DNA of 64,000 nucleotides from Hyphococcus sp. GTDB taxonomy: Bacteria > Pseudomonadota > Alphaproteobacteria > Caulobacterales > Parvularculaceae. Shown here one piece after another: positions 43,195 to 51,948 of the stretch. Below the pieces are notes generated by a model. The model ran no database searches, was not told the origin of the DNA, and saw only the letters and a program-made list of their open reading frames with translations. Made by a program: the position numbers and the translations under genes. The DNA lies in NCBI GenBank assembly GCA_021604585.1, contig BQJG01000001.1:62001-126000 (forward strand). The letters are read 5' to 3'. Each line of letters begins with the position of its first letter. Within the stretch, counting starts at the first letter, position 1.

Positions 43195-43218
43195 AAAAAC
43201 TCGCAATGATTAGTTTTT
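43195..43218. promoter_or_regulatory. dyad AAAAACT-N10-AGTTTTT upstream of the Lrp gene
   Basis: A perfect 7-bp inverted repeat with a 10-bp spacer in an AT-rich gap between the divergent Lrp-type and DUF6356 genes. Position and AT-rich symmetry fit an autoregulatory Lrp/AsnC site. Confidence 0.4.
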
Positions 43219-43296
43219 CTATCAATCTCTGTAGGATAATTTTTCACTCATTTCGGCCTACCCTGCGCTCGTTGAATCAGCGGGGAACCACGTCAC

Positions 43297-43572
43297 ATGA
43301 TCAAGCGCGCATTTACGGAGCACCCGGCCAGCGTCGGCGAAAGCTATTTCCAGCATATGGGCATGGCGTTCGGCTTTGGCGGCAAAATGGTCATCGCTGG
43401 CTTTGCCTGCCTTTTGCACGGCCTCTTTCCTTTTCTGTTTGTCTGCACAGGCCGTAAATGCATTGAGGATCTGCACCATCAAATGGTCGCGCACCGCGAC
43501 AAGCGAAATTGCGCTGATGCTGCGATGCCCTCTATAGCGCGGGACAGAGACGTCCTGCGCGCCGCCGAATAG
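43297..43572 (+). CDS. DUF6356 family small membrane protein
   Basis: A 91-residue protein beginning with the family pattern FTEHPASVGESYFQHM, one membrane span GGKMVIAGFACLLHGLFPFL (about 27-47) and a hydrophilic tail. Family members are found in many alphaproteobacteria and have no known role. It lies upstream of the YeiH transporter with a 32-bp gap, on the same strand, so co-transcription is likely. Confidence 0.82.
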   Translation: MIKRAFTEHPASVGESYFQHMGMAFGFGGKMVIAGFACLLHGLFPFLFVCTGRKCIEDLHHQMVAHRDKRNCADAAMPSIARDRDVLRAAE

Positions 43573-43604
43573 GCTCGCCGACCTTCAAGAAAGACCTTGC
43601 TGGC

Positions 43605-44618
43605 GTGAGTTTCCTTTTCAGCCTTCAAAACAAGCTGCGCGAGTTTACGCCGGGCGTCTTGCTCGCTGTTACGGTGGCGCTCGCCTCGCTGTTTATCTCT
43701 TCGCACTATGGCGGGCCGGTGATGGTTTACGCCATCCTGTTCGGCATCGCCTTCAACTTTATGAATGATGAGGTGAAGACTAAACCGGGAATTCAGTTTG
43801 CATCGAAACGCATTTTGCAGCTCGGCGTCATTTTGCTTGGCGCTTCGGTGACGTTTTCCGAAATTGCCGCGCTCGGTTGGGCGACCGCATTGCTTGTAAT
43901 CCTTGCAGTCATCACGACCATTCTTGCCGGCGTTGCGATTGGCCGAAGCGCCGGCCTTACGGCGCCACACGCGACGCTTTCTGCTGGCGCTGTCGCCATA
44001 TGCGGCGCGTCGGCGGCGATGGCGATTGCATCTGTTCTCCCGCAAACCAAAGAGAGCGAGCGCAATCTCATCCTCACCGTAGTCGGCGTCACGACCCTCT
44101 CGACCATCGCCATGATAACCTATCCCTCGCTGACGAAACTGTTCGGCTTCACCGAGATGCAGTCCGGGGTGTTTTTGGGGGCCACGATCCATGACGTCGC
44201 ACAAGTGATCGGCGCCGGTTATATCGTCTCCGACGATGCGGGCGCCGTTGCGGCTGTGGTTAAATTGATGCGCGTTACTTTGCTTGCGCCAGCGGTCTTC
44301 ATCATCGCAATGGTATTTTCCCGAAATGCGGGTGCGGAAGCGACCGGTCGCGCCTTCCCAATATTCCTGTTTGGTTTCGCCGCCCTCATGGCCGCCAATA
44401 GCTTCGGCCTCGTGCCGGAAAGCTGGCGTGCCAGCCTTGCCGGCGCATCGCGCTTTGCGCTGGTCGTCGCCGTCTCGGCGCTCGGGGTGAAAACTTCGTT
44501 GAAAGACCTTTTCAAGGTCGGCCCAAAGCCGGTGGCGGCGCTCGCCATGCAGACCGCCTGGCTCGCAATTTTTGTTGGGCTCGCCGTCGCTTTCGGCAAA
44601 GCCGTTTTGCCGCATTAG
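43605..44618 (+). CDS. YeiH-family putative sulfate exporter
   Basis: A 337-residue protein with about ten membrane spans. The family block GVILLGASVTFSEIAALG near 75 and AICGASAAMAIASVLP near 130 mark the YeiH (UPF0324) group, together with FLGATIHDVAQVIGAGY near 192. Relatives export taurine-derived sulfite/sulfate or are uncharacterised. The start is GTG at 43605. It follows DUF6356 on the same strand. Confidence 0.9.
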   Translation: MSFLFSLQNKLREFTPGVLLAVTVALASLFISSHYGGPVMVYAILFGIAFNFMNDEVKTKPGIQFASKRILQLGVILLGASVTFSEIAALGWATALLVILAVITTILAGVAIGRSAGLTAPHATLSAGAVAICGASAAMAIASVLPQTKESERNLILTVVGVTTLSTIAMITYPSLTKLFGFTEMQSGVFLGATIHDVAQVIGAGYIVSDDAGAVAAVVKLMRVTLLAPAVFIIAMVFSRNAGAEATGRAFPIFLFGFAALMAANSFGLVPESWRASLAGASRFALVVAVSALGVKTSLKDLFKVGPKPVAALAMQTAWLAIFVGLAVAFGKAVLPH

Positions 44619-44750
44619 GTGCGCGGCCCAACACGGTAAACGCAATCTTAATCGGCCAATCCCGACAGATTTCCTTTCCCTGATTTTAACTTCACTGGGC
44701 GATGTTTGCGAGGATTCAATTCCTCGGCCAAACCTTCTGGGAGCCCGACC

Positions 44751-45701
44751 ATGTCTGACCAGCCTCTTGCAACCCGTCTCGCCGCAATCGGCGCAGATGG
44801 CTTTGTTTCCGCTGACGAAGTGCTTTTCCTGCGCAGAACCGTTTTCGCCAATGGCGTTGTCGATCCGGCAGAGCTTGATGCGCTGTTCGACCTTGGCGAT
44901 CGCGCGCAGGACGGCGATCCGGAATGGTTCCAGTTTTTTGCCGAAGCGGCGGCCGATTTTTATCTTCGCGAAGAAGAGCCGCAAGGCTATTTGACCCCGG
45001 AGGAGTTCGCCTCGCTTCGCGGACGGATCACTCGTGACGGACATGCGAATGCGCTCGAGGTCGCGCTTCTGGTCAAGCTGATGGAGACGGCGATGCAATC
45101 GCCTGCGGAGATGGCCGAATTCACCGGCGACCAAATTCGCGCCATGATCGCCAAAAAGCCTGAGGGCCCTGTCGTGTCCAAACAGGACGCTATCATGCTG
45201 AAGCGATATTTGTTCGCCGCAGGCGGTGACGGCAATGTCGCCGTGACCCGCCGCGAGGCCGAACTTCTGTTCGACATCAATGACGCCACAGACAACGCCC
45301 GCAACAATCCGGCGTGGACGGAATTGTTCGTGCAGGGCGTCGTCAATCATTTGATGGCGCATCTCGGCTACACAGCGCCGAGCCGCGAAGAAGCCTTCCG
45401 CCGCAACGCCTGGGCGAAAGATCAGTCGGTCAATGTAGGCGGTTTTTTTAAGAAGATGATGGCGGGCGGTCTTAGCGGTTTCAAACCGACCGAGAGCGTC
45501 GTCAAAGCCCATAACGACCAGCGCGACGCGGAAATCGCCCACGCCGAACAGCTCACCAGAGCCGAAGCCGACTGGCTCGCGGCGCGCATCGGCAAGGATG
45601 GCGATTTCGACGTCAATGAACGCCGCCTGATCGACCGGCTGCGCGAATTGAAGGACGATCTTCCCGAAGGCTTGAAAGCGCTGCTCGACCGCGCGGCTTA
45701 G
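44751..45701 (+). CDS. hypothetical protein with acidic helical repeats
   Basis: A 316-residue soluble protein, mostly helical. Three similar segments have the form DGxVxxxE-xLLxx (about 16-45, 85-125 and 155-185), each opening with a D-G loop (GADGFVSADEVLFLRR, RDGHANALEVALLVK, GGDGNVAVTRREAELLF), resembling degenerate EF-hand or TerB-type units; a fourth lies near 280 (KDGDFDVNERRLIDRL). ATG 44751 is chosen. No family is recognised. It is followed after 6 bp by a 48-residue gene. Confidence 0.75.
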   Translation: MSDQPLATRLAAIGADGFVSADEVLFLRRTVFANGVVDPAELDALFDLGDRAQDGDPEWFQFFAEAAADFYLREEEPQGYLTPEEFASLRGRITRDGHANALEVALLVKLMETAMQSPAEMAEFTGDQIRAMIAKKPEGPVVSKQDAIMLKRYLFAAGGDGNVAVTRREAELLFDINDATDNARNNPAWTELFVQGVVNHLMAHLGYTAPSREEAFRRNAWAKDQSVNVGGFFKKMMAGGLSGFKPTESVVKAHNDQRDAEIAHAEQLTRAEADWLAARIGKDGDFDVNERRLIDRLRELKDDLPEGLKALLDRAA

Positions 45702-45707
45702 CCGACC

Positions 45708-45854
45708 ATGACGGATATTGCGAAAATACTCGTTGCCGGCATATCCGCCACGGGCGGATATCTTGCAGTATCGCTTTGGGGTCCATTCAGCGGCGGCGGC
45801 TTCGATTATGCGTCGGCGAACGTGGACGAAAAACAAAAATTTCTCGAAATCTAA
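45708..45854 (+). CDS. small membrane-anchored protein, 48 residues
   Basis: A 48-residue frame starting 6 bp after the preceding stop: one hydrophobic segment (about 5-25) with ILVAGISATGGYLAVSLWGP, then GGGFDYASANVDEKQKFLEI. It ends abruptly in the middle of what looks like a charged helix, so it may be the start of a longer protein that was cut short. The 3' sequence is AT-richer. Confidence 0.45.
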   Translation: MTDIAKILVAGISATGGYLAVSLWGPFSGGGFDYASANVDEKQKFLEI

Positions 45855-46180
45855 GGCGACACCTGCGCCTCGAGCCAGCCATAGCGACCGGTCGCGCAAT
45901 GTTGTGCGTGAAACACTACGGACTGTCTCCCCTGTCTGTGTTTTTCTGACCGCTTCTGCGAGCGTTGCGCTTTTAACTCGTTGCTTCTCATAATTTCTAG
46001 CCCTTCTTACGTTTGTGTTGAACATGAAGGACACTCTAAGGCCGCCGCAGAATTGGTGCATAACTATTCACCAACACGGGGTTCTATGAAAGAATTCAAC
46101 AAAAGTGATGAATTTTTCGGCAGGTGGTTCAACTTATTGGGGTGTGCATCAATTCCGATTTTCGATCTGGCGGAAACTGC
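45855..46180. other. 326-bp gap without a supported gene
   Basis: AT-richer sequence between the 48-residue gene and the YbjN-like gene. A short frame (45981-46184) has no ribosome-binding site or recognisable family. It could be the rest of a decayed gene. Confidence 0.4.
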
Positions 46181-46687
46181 CTAGCTTGTCGGCGCGCCTT
46201 CCTGAAACTTCGACACGAAAGCCGAAATCACATCGGCCCAGCGGCTGATGTTCTGGGACAAATGGTTCTCGGTGACGCCGCCGTTCAGCTCAATCACATA
46301 ATCGACGCCAACTTCACTGGTGCCTTCCAGCACATAAGCGCGGCCAAAGACCTGGCTGTCATTGAAGCTGTTGACGAGCCTGTAGTCATTCGCGGTGACG
46401 GTCCGGCCAAGCTCAAAGTTTGCGAAGAACACCAGCGTTTCACACGCGCTTGGCGAACCTGAACAAGAAAGCGCCCGGACATAAAAATCGAACTGGCCCG
46501 CCTTGCCGGTCGCGACCGGCGCGCCGGTGGCGCTATCGGCCATCATGGACGGGCTGAGATCGGCGGCGCTGAGAATGTCTTCGAGCTGATCGCCCGTCAG
46601 AGAACCGAGCGTCTGCGCCCGGACTGCGTTTGACGCGGCGCTCCATGCAGCGCCTGCCATCACCATTGCGATTAACAATTTCTTCAT
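46181..46687 (-). CDS. secreted YbjN-domain protein
   Basis: A 168-residue protein with a signal peptide (1-24). The mature part has two cysteines in ALSCSGSPSACETLVFFANF, the usual place in YbjN-type proteins, and ends VDYVIELNGGVTENHLSQNI, S-RWADVISAFVSKF, the family's C-terminal block. YbjN is a sensory-like protein of the type III chaperone fold with an unclear role. The ATG at 46687 is chosen for the signal peptide; the frame is open to 46741. It is divergent from sdhC. Confidence 0.82.
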   Translation of the reverse strand: MKKLLIAMVMAGAAWSAASNAVRAQTLGSLTGDQLEDILSAADLSPSMMADSATGAPVATGKAGQFDFYVRALSCSGSPSACETLVFFANFELGRTVTANDYRLVNSFNDSQVFGRAYVLEGTSEVGVDYVIELNGGVTENHLSQNISRWADVISAFVSKFQEGAPTS

Positions 46688-46811
46688 GCCCCAAATCCCC
46701 TGCTCACGCATACAATCCCTAGTCAGCATGGCCGAAAACACGCCTCATTGGCAATGGCGGCAGCCCTGCAAATCCTCCAGCGGGGACGCAACTTGACGCT
46801 CCTCAACTGCG

Positions 46812-46839
46812 TTGACTTGAAAAAGGGGCGGCCTATGTT
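46812..46839 (+). promoter_or_regulatory. candidate sigma-70 promoter for sdhCDA
   Basis: TTGACT at 46812-46817 and TATGTT at 46834-46839 with a 16-bp spacer, 40 bp before the sdhC start. Confidence 0.5.
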
Positions 46840-46878
46840 CGCTTGCACCGCAACAATTCCTGCTTTCCCGGGGTTTTC

Positions 46879-47280
46879 ATGTCCAATCAAGCGCAACCGA
46901 CGCGCCCCCTCTCTCCGCATCTGCAAATCTGGCGTTTCACCGTCACCATGGCCGCCTCGATCACCCATCGCGGGACTGGCATGGTGCTGTATGGCGGCGC
47001 ACTCTTGCTCAGCTTCTGGATCTACGCGCTGGCCTTCAGCCCGTCGCTCTTCACTTCGCTGGCCGGATTCGTGAACGCACCCGCCGGCGTGATCATGGTC
47101 GGCGGCTATGTCTGGTCGCTCTGCTTTCATTTGTTGAACGGGCTGCGTCACCTCTATTGGGATTCCGGCCGCGGCCTCGCGCCAAAAACCGCTTCAAAAA
47201 CCGCTTGGGCGATTTATGCGGGCTCGCTCCTCCTCGCCGGGATCATCATGATCGCCAGTTACAATGCGATGGGAGCGTAA
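46879..47280 (+). CDS. sdhC: succinate dehydrogenase cytochrome b556 subunit
   Basis: A 133-residue subunit with three membrane spans. It shows RPLSPHLQIW, then SITHRGTGM with the quinone-site Ser/Arg pair near residue 35, and HLLNGLRHLYWD with the haem-ligand His near 88. It anchors SdhAB and binds haem b and ubiquinone with SdhD. The ATG at 46879 is used; 12 further codons upstream are not family-like. It ends 1 bp before sdhD. Confidence 0.95.
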   Translation: MSNQAQPTRPLSPHLQIWRFTVTMAASITHRGTGMVLYGGALLLSFWIYALAFSPSLFTSLAGFVNAPAGVIMVGGYVWSLCFHLLNGLRHLYWDSGRGLAPKTASKTAWAIYAGSLLLAGIIMIASYNAMGA

Positions 47281-47281
47281 T

Positions 47282-47620
47282 ATGGCCCATAAAGGAACCT
47301 CCACCTTCATCATCCAGCGCGCCTCGGCGGCGCTTTTGATTCCACTCGCCATCTGGTTTCTGATTGGCGTCGTTTCCCATCTGGGCGCCGATTATGCGGG
47401 CGCGCGGGCGTGGCTGGCGTCTTCTCCCCTGAACGCGATTGCGCTCGCCCTCTTCATCACTATCGGCGCATGGCACATGCGCATCGGCATGAAAGAAATT
47501 ATCGCCGACTATATTCATGGCGGGTGGAGAGGCGTTCTTTCCATCCTGAACTGGCTGGCCGCTCTCTCTCTTATCGCGGGCGCGCTCTGGTCAATTTACA
47601 ACATTTCATTCGTAGGCTGA
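47282..47620 (+). CDS. sdhD: succinate dehydrogenase membrane anchor subunit
   Basis: A 112-residue subunit with three membrane spans. It opens QRASAALLIPLAIW, has the haem-ligand segment WHMRIGMKEIIADYIHG near 67-83 and a third span. With SdhC it forms the quinone-reducing anchor of complex II. It starts 1 bp after sdhC and ends 4 bp before sdhA. Confidence 0.95.
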   Translation: MAHKGTSTFIIQRASAALLIPLAIWFLIGVVSHLGADYAGARAWLASSPLNAIALALFITIGAWHMRIGMKEIIADYIHGGWRGVLSILNWLAALSLIAGALWSIYNISFVG

Positions 47621-47624
47621 GCAA

Positions 47625-49412
47625 ATGACTTCGAGTTACGAGATTGTCGATCATGAATATGATGTGGTGGTCGTCGGCGCCGGCGGCGCGGGGCTGCGCG
47701 CAACCTTGGGCGCGGCGCAGGCGGGGCTAAAGACCGCATGTGTGACGAAAGTGTTTCCGACCCGCTCGCACACCGTTGCGGCGCAAGGCGGCATCTCCGC
47801 ATCGCTCGGCAATATGAGCGAAGACGACTGGCGCTGGCACATGTACGACACGGTCAAAGGCTCGGACTGGCTCGGCGATCAGGACGCCATTGAATATCTC
47901 TGCAAGAACGCGCCCGCCGCCGTCTATGAGCTGGAGCATTGGGGCGTGCCCTTCTCGCGCACCGAAGAAGGAAAAATCTATCAGCGCGCTTTTGGCGGCA
48001 TGACCAAGAATTACGGCGAGGGTCAGGTCCAACGCACCTGCGCCGCCGCCGACCGCACCGGCCACGCCATCCTGCACACGCTGTACGGCCAGTCGGTGAA
48101 GCAGAATGCAAAGTTCTTCATTGAACACTTCGCCCTCGACCTCATCATGTCGGACGACGGCGAATGTCAGGGCGTCCTCTCCATGGAGCTCGATACCGGA
48201 ATCATCCACCGCTTCAACGCGAAAATGGTGATCCTCGCCACCGGCGGTTACGGCCGCGTATATCAAACGTGTACCTCGGCGCATACTTGCACTGGCGACG
48301 GCAACGCCATGGTGCTGCGCGCCGGCCTCCCTTTGCAAGACATGGAGTTCGTGCAGTTTCATCCAACCGGCGTTTACGGCGCCGGCGTCCTTATTACCGA
48401 GGGCGCGCGCGGCGAAGGCGGCTACCTCACCAATTCCGAAGGCGAGCGCTTCATGGAGCGCTATGCGCCGTCGGCGAAAGATCTCGCCTCACGCGACGTC
48501 GTCTCGCGTTCGATGAATATCGAGATTCACGAAGGCCGCGGCGTTGGCCCGAACAAGGATCATATCCATCTCAACTTGAACCACCTCGATCCGAAAGTGC
48601 TGGCGCACCGTCTGCCGGGGATTTCGGAATCTGCGAAAATTTTCGCCGGCGTCGATGTGACCAAAGAGCCAATCCCTGTATTGCCGACCGTGCATTACAA
48701 TATGGGCGGCATTCCGACCAACTATCACGGCGAGGTCATGACCAAGCGCGGCGACGACAGCGAAGTCGTCGTTCCGGGCCTGATGGCGATCGGCGAAGCG
48801 GCCTGCGTTTCCGTGCATGGCGCCAACCGCCTCGGCTCCAACTCGCTGATCGACCTTGTTGTGTTTGGCCGCGCGGCGGGTCTTCGCTGCGGCGAAGTCG
48901 TCAAGTCAGGCGGCGCATCGCGCCCGCTGCCCAAACGGGCGACCGATGACGCGCTCGCCCGTCTCGACAGGTTCCGTTACGCCAAGGGTGATGCGCCGAC
49001 CGCCGCCTTACGCGCGCGCATGCAAGGCGTCATGCAAAATAATTGCGCGGTGTTTCGCACCGAAGAAACGCTGCAACAGGGCTGCGAGAAAATCAAAGCA
49101 GTCCACGACGCGATGCCGAATATCGGCGTCACTGACAGGACGCTGGTGTGGAACACCGATCTCGTCGAAACGCTCGAGTTCGACAATATGATCGGCCAGG
49201 CCATCGTCACCATGGAAGGCGCTGCGAACCGCAAGGAAAGCCGCGGCGCCCATGCGCGCGAAGACTTCCCCGAGCGCGACGACGCCAACTGGATGAAGCA
49301 CACCGCCGCCTGGTTTTCGGGCGGCAAGGCGACCATCGACTACCGCCCGGTGCATGACTTCACCATGACGGATGAGATCAAGTATATTGAGCCAAAGAAG
49401 CGGGTTTATTAA
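47625..49412 (+). CDS. sdhA: succinate dehydrogenase flavoprotein subunit
   Basis: A 595-residue flavoprotein. The FAD GxGxxG is at 18-23, with SHTVAAQGGISA and the covalent-flavin His at 49, HPTGVYGAG and the catalytic GARGEGGYL region near 265, and HGANRLGSNSLIDLVVFGRAA near 405. It oxidises succinate to fumarate in the TCA cycle and passes electrons to SdhB. The gene for SdhB is not adjacent but 4.9 kb further on. Its stop is followed by a hairpin that overlaps the next gene's ribosome-binding site. Confidence 0.97.
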   Translation: MTSSYEIVDHEYDVVVVGAGGAGLRATLGAAQAGLKTACVTKVFPTRSHTVAAQGGISASLGNMSEDDWRWHMYDTVKGSDWLGDQDAIEYLCKNAPAAVYELEHWGVPFSRTEEGKIYQRAFGGMTKNYGEGQVQRTCAAADRTGHAILHTLYGQSVKQNAKFFIEHFALDLIMSDDGECQGVLSMELDTGIIHRFNAKMVILATGGYGRVYQTCTSAHTCTGDGNAMVLRAGLPLQDMEFVQFHPTGVYGAGVLITEGARGEGGYLTNSEGERFMERYAPSAKDLASRDVVSRSMNIEIHEGRGVGPNKDHIHLNLNHLDPKVLAHRLPGISESAKIFAGVDVTKEPIPVLPTVHYNMGGIPTNYHGEVMTKRGDDSEVVVPGLMAIGEAACVSVHGANRLGSNSLIDLVVFGRAAGLRCGEVVKSGGASRPLPKRATDDALARLDRFRYAKGDAPTAALRARMQGVMQNNCAVFRTEETLQQGCEKIKAVHDAMPNIGVTDRTLVWNTDLVETLEFDNMIGQAIVTMEGAANRKESRGAHAREDFPERDDANWMKHTAAWFSGGKATIDYRPVHDFTMTDEIKYIEPKKRVY

Positions 49413-49450
49413 TCACCGCTTTTTTTTGCACCCACAGAAAAAATTGCATA

Positions 49451-49478
49451 GCCTCTCCACCAAACGGAGGGGCTTTTT
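49451..49478 (+). terminator. hairpin after sdhA that contains the next gene's ribosome-binding site
   Basis: GCCTCTCC (49451-49458), 7-nt loop, GGAGGGGC (49466-49473), then TTTTT form a terminator-like hairpin. The GGAGGGG arm is also the ribosome-binding site of the dipeptidase start at 49480. Confidence 0.65.
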
Positions 49479-49479
49479 C

Positions 49480-50559
49480 ATGCACGTCACACGCCGGAAC
49501 GCCATTGCGCTGACTGCGGCCGCCATCGCGGCGCCTTCCGCCGCCGTCGCGCAATCGTCAAATCGCCTCGCCCGGCTCTACGACGGCGCCCTCGTCATCG
49601 ACGCACTCTCCTTCGCCCATAAATGGGATGACGACGAATGGGCGGCGGTGAAACAGTCCGGCTATTCCGGCATCGTCACCAGCCTGGACCGCCGCGATCT
49701 GCAGACCGCCATTGACGAATTGCTGGGGTGGAAGAAGCGCGCCGAAGAGTTTCCCGATCGCTACATGGTCGCGCTGAATGCAGGCGATTTCGAGCGCGCC
49801 AAGCGCGAGGGGAAACTCGCCGTGATGATGAATTTCCAGAACTCCACCATGCTCGACGGCGACGCCGGCAATATCGACGCACTGCACGCGCTCGGCATGC
49901 GCTCTTTCCAGCTCACCTATAATTTTCGCAATCTGGTCGGCGACGGCTGTCTTGAGCGCACAAACGCCGGGCTTTCCGATTTCGGCGTCGAGGTCGTCGC
50001 GCGCATGAACAAAACCGGCGTCCTGGTCGATCTTTCCCATTGCGGCGCTCAGACGACCATGGACGGCATTGCATTCTCCGAAAAGCCCGTCGCCATCACC
50101 CATTCCATGGTCGAGAAATTCCGCCCCGGCCATCCGCGCGCCAAGACTGACGATCAAATCAGGGCGCTCGCCGGCAAGGGCGGCGTGTTCGGCGTCGCCG
50201 CGCTCGGATACTTCATCGGCAAGAATCCCGGCGCCGACACTACAATTGAACATTACGCCGATCACATCGAACACGCGGTCAACACAATCGGCATTGAGCA
50301 TGTGGGCCTGTCGACCGACTTTCCCGTACGCGGCCTTGAAAGCTGGATTACGAAAGAAGAGTGGTACGAGCCGCGCCTTAAGATTTTCAAGCCGAGCTAT
50401 GACGTGCAATGGCCGCCTTACATTCCCGAACTCGATGCGCCCGACCGGTTCCGAAATTTGCTCGCTGTCCTCGACCGGCGCGGCTGGAAGTCGGGCGATA
50501 TGGAACGCTTGCTCGGCGGCAATTGGCTACGCTTGTTCAAGGATGTGTTTGGAAGCTGA
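49480..50559 (+). CDS. membrane/secreted M19 dipeptidase
   Basis: A 359-residue renal-dipeptidase-like (M19) protein. The N-terminus has a twin-arginine-like signal (TRRNAIALTAAAIAA, then AVAQ). Visible are DGALVIDALSF (metal-site start), LTYNFRNLVGDGCLERTNAGLSDFG with the active-site loop, LVDLSHCG, ITHSM, and HVGLSTDFPVRG with the metal-binding Asp. It hydrolyses dipeptides using two zinc ions. GGAGGGG precedes the ATG by 7 bases, inside the hairpin after sdhA. It is convergent with the RodZ/TonB-type gene; the stops are adjacent. Confidence 0.9.
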   Translation: MHVTRRNAIALTAAAIAAPSAAVAQSSNRLARLYDGALVIDALSFAHKWDDDEWAAVKQSGYSGIVTSLDRRDLQTAIDELLGWKKRAEEFPDRYMVALNAGDFERAKREGKLAVMMNFQNSTMLDGDAGNIDALHALGMRSFQLTYNFRNLVGDGCLERTNAGLSDFGVEVVARMNKTGVLVDLSHCGAQTTMDGIAFSEKPVAITHSMVEKFRPGHPRAKTDDQIRALAGKGGVFGVAALGYFIGKNPGADTTIEHYADHIEHAVNTIGIEHVGLSTDFPVRGLESWITKEEWYEPRLKIFKPSYDVQWPPYIPELDAPDRFRNLLAVLDRRGWKSGDMERLLGGNWLRLFKDVFGS

Positions 50560-51726
50560 TTATTTCTTGAAATTCAGTGTTGCGCGCTTGCCCGCTTCGA
50601 CGGCCGCCTTACCATCAACCATGCGCGGATCGAAACGCCAGCGTCCCACCGTGCGCAGGGCTTCGCTTTCAAAACAGCCATTGGTCGAAGAGACGACGCG
50701 CGAATTCACCGCGCGCCCTTCCGCACTGACATCGAAAATGATCGTGACGCTTTCAATCGCGTCAGCGCCGCGCGTGCAGCCATTCGGATACTCCGGGGCA
50801 AGCGAACGCGTCAGACTAGCGTCAACAATGACGGGGGTGCGGACCGGTTCGGGCCTTGCGCGGCGCGGCAAGGGACGCTCACGCCGTTCAGGCTGCGCTG
50901 GGGCCGATTGCGCCGGGGATGGTTCTGGCGTTTCAATTGAAACGGAAGGCGCCAGAGTTTCATAACGGACAGGCTCTGCGACTGGCTCTGGCGGCGGAGC
51001 GGCGGCGGTTTCACCACTTGCTGCTTCAGCGATTTCCAGCGGCGCTTCGGTCAGCGTGTCGAGCGCATCACTTATTGGCGCGTCGCTCGGCTCGGCGGGC
51101 GGCAGCGCGACACGTTCCAGGCTGGCGGCTTCCGGGCCGGCTGCAATCTGGATGTTGCTTGTCTCAACTGGCGTTGCCGATGGTGGCGCAGCAGCCTGTC
51201 TCACTTCCGTCTCCCGGCCGCCACCGGTCAGCACCTGGTAACCGATCCAAAGAACAAATATTGCAACGGCGAGCATGGCGAAAACAGAACCGAGTTTTGC
51301 GCCCTCGCCACTTTCGGAAACAGAAGTTTGCGGCGCGGGCGATGGCGCAATCAAGGCGGCTTGCGCATTTGCCTGGATCTTGAACTGCGCGGCGACTGCT
51401 TCTGGGTCGAGGCCCAGATAGCGTGCATAGGCTTTCACAAAACCTGTCGCGTAAGGAAGCGCAGGCAAACGGTCGAGGCGCATCCACTCTATGGCCTCCA
51501 AATGTTCTGCTTTTACTTTCGTCGCCTCGCTTGCCTGTTCGACTGAAAGCTTCGCGCGATGGCGCGCCGCAGCGAGATACGCGCCAGCCCCTGCTTCTTC
51601 CAAAGATTGCGCAGGCGTGTCGGTTTCGATCGCTGTTTCCGTCACCGCTTCGGGCGCAACATCAAGCTCCGGCGCCTCGCCGGGGCCGTTAAACTTGATA
51701 ATCTCAGCACTCTTGTCTTGCGCCAT
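50560..51726 (-). CDS. RodZ-type HTH / TonB C-terminal fusion protein
   Basis: A 388-residue protein. Residues about 45-115 form a RodZ-like helix-turn-helix (GAYLAAARHRAKLSVEQASE, then LEAIEWMRLDRLPALPYATG). A membrane span follows (about 145-165), then about 130 residues of proline/alanine-rich linker, then a TonB C-terminal domain (about 300-388: SLAPEYPNGC, FDVSAEGRAVNSRVVSSTN, FESEALRTVGRWRF). The order is cytosolic DNA- or MreB-binding-like head, membrane, periplasmic TonB tail. ATG 51726 is preferred to TTG 51741. Confidence 0.85.
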   Translation of the reverse strand: MAQDKSAEIIKFNGPGEAPELDVAPEAVTETAIETDTPAQSLEEAGAGAYLAAARHRAKLSVEQASEATKVKAEHLEAIEWMRLDRLPALPYATGFVKAYARYLGLDPEAVAAQFKIQANAQAALIAPSPAPQTSVSESGEGAKLGSVFAMLAVAIFVLWIGYQVLTGGGRETEVRQAAAPPSATPVETSNIQIAAGPEAASLERVALPPAEPSDAPISDALDTLTEAPLEIAEAASGETAAAPPPEPVAEPVRYETLAPSVSIETPEPSPAQSAPAQPERRERPLPRRARPEPVRTPVIVDASLTRSLAPEYPNGCTRGADAIESVTIIFDVSAEGRAVNSRVVSSTNGCFESEALRTVGRWRFDPRMVDGKAAVEAGKRATLNFKK

Positions 51727-51948
51727 GCCCGCAGGGCCCAACTCTACTTTTGTGTTCGGGCGTCAAATCTGACGTGTTTTTGAGACAAACGCCCGAAACA
51801 GCGGCCCGGATGGGCCATACACCAAGTGCAGAAGCATAAACGGCGCCATCAACGGAATACGCATCTGGCTGCTTTCATTGCTTGGCGTTAACCAGTTTAT
51901 CATGGAACATCGCAAATGCAGAATCCGCGCATGAGGGAGCCCGCATCC

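Noticed and set aside
43479..46061. 860-codon open frame on the minus strand
   Set aside because: It lies antisense to the YeiH gene and the acidic hypothetical gene, has an Arg/His/Gly-rich composition with no domains, and arises from codon bias of the real genes on the other strand.
45981..46184. 67-codon plus-strand frame
   Set aside because: No ribosome-binding site, no hydrophobic or family pattern, and it overlaps the end of the YbjN-like gene.
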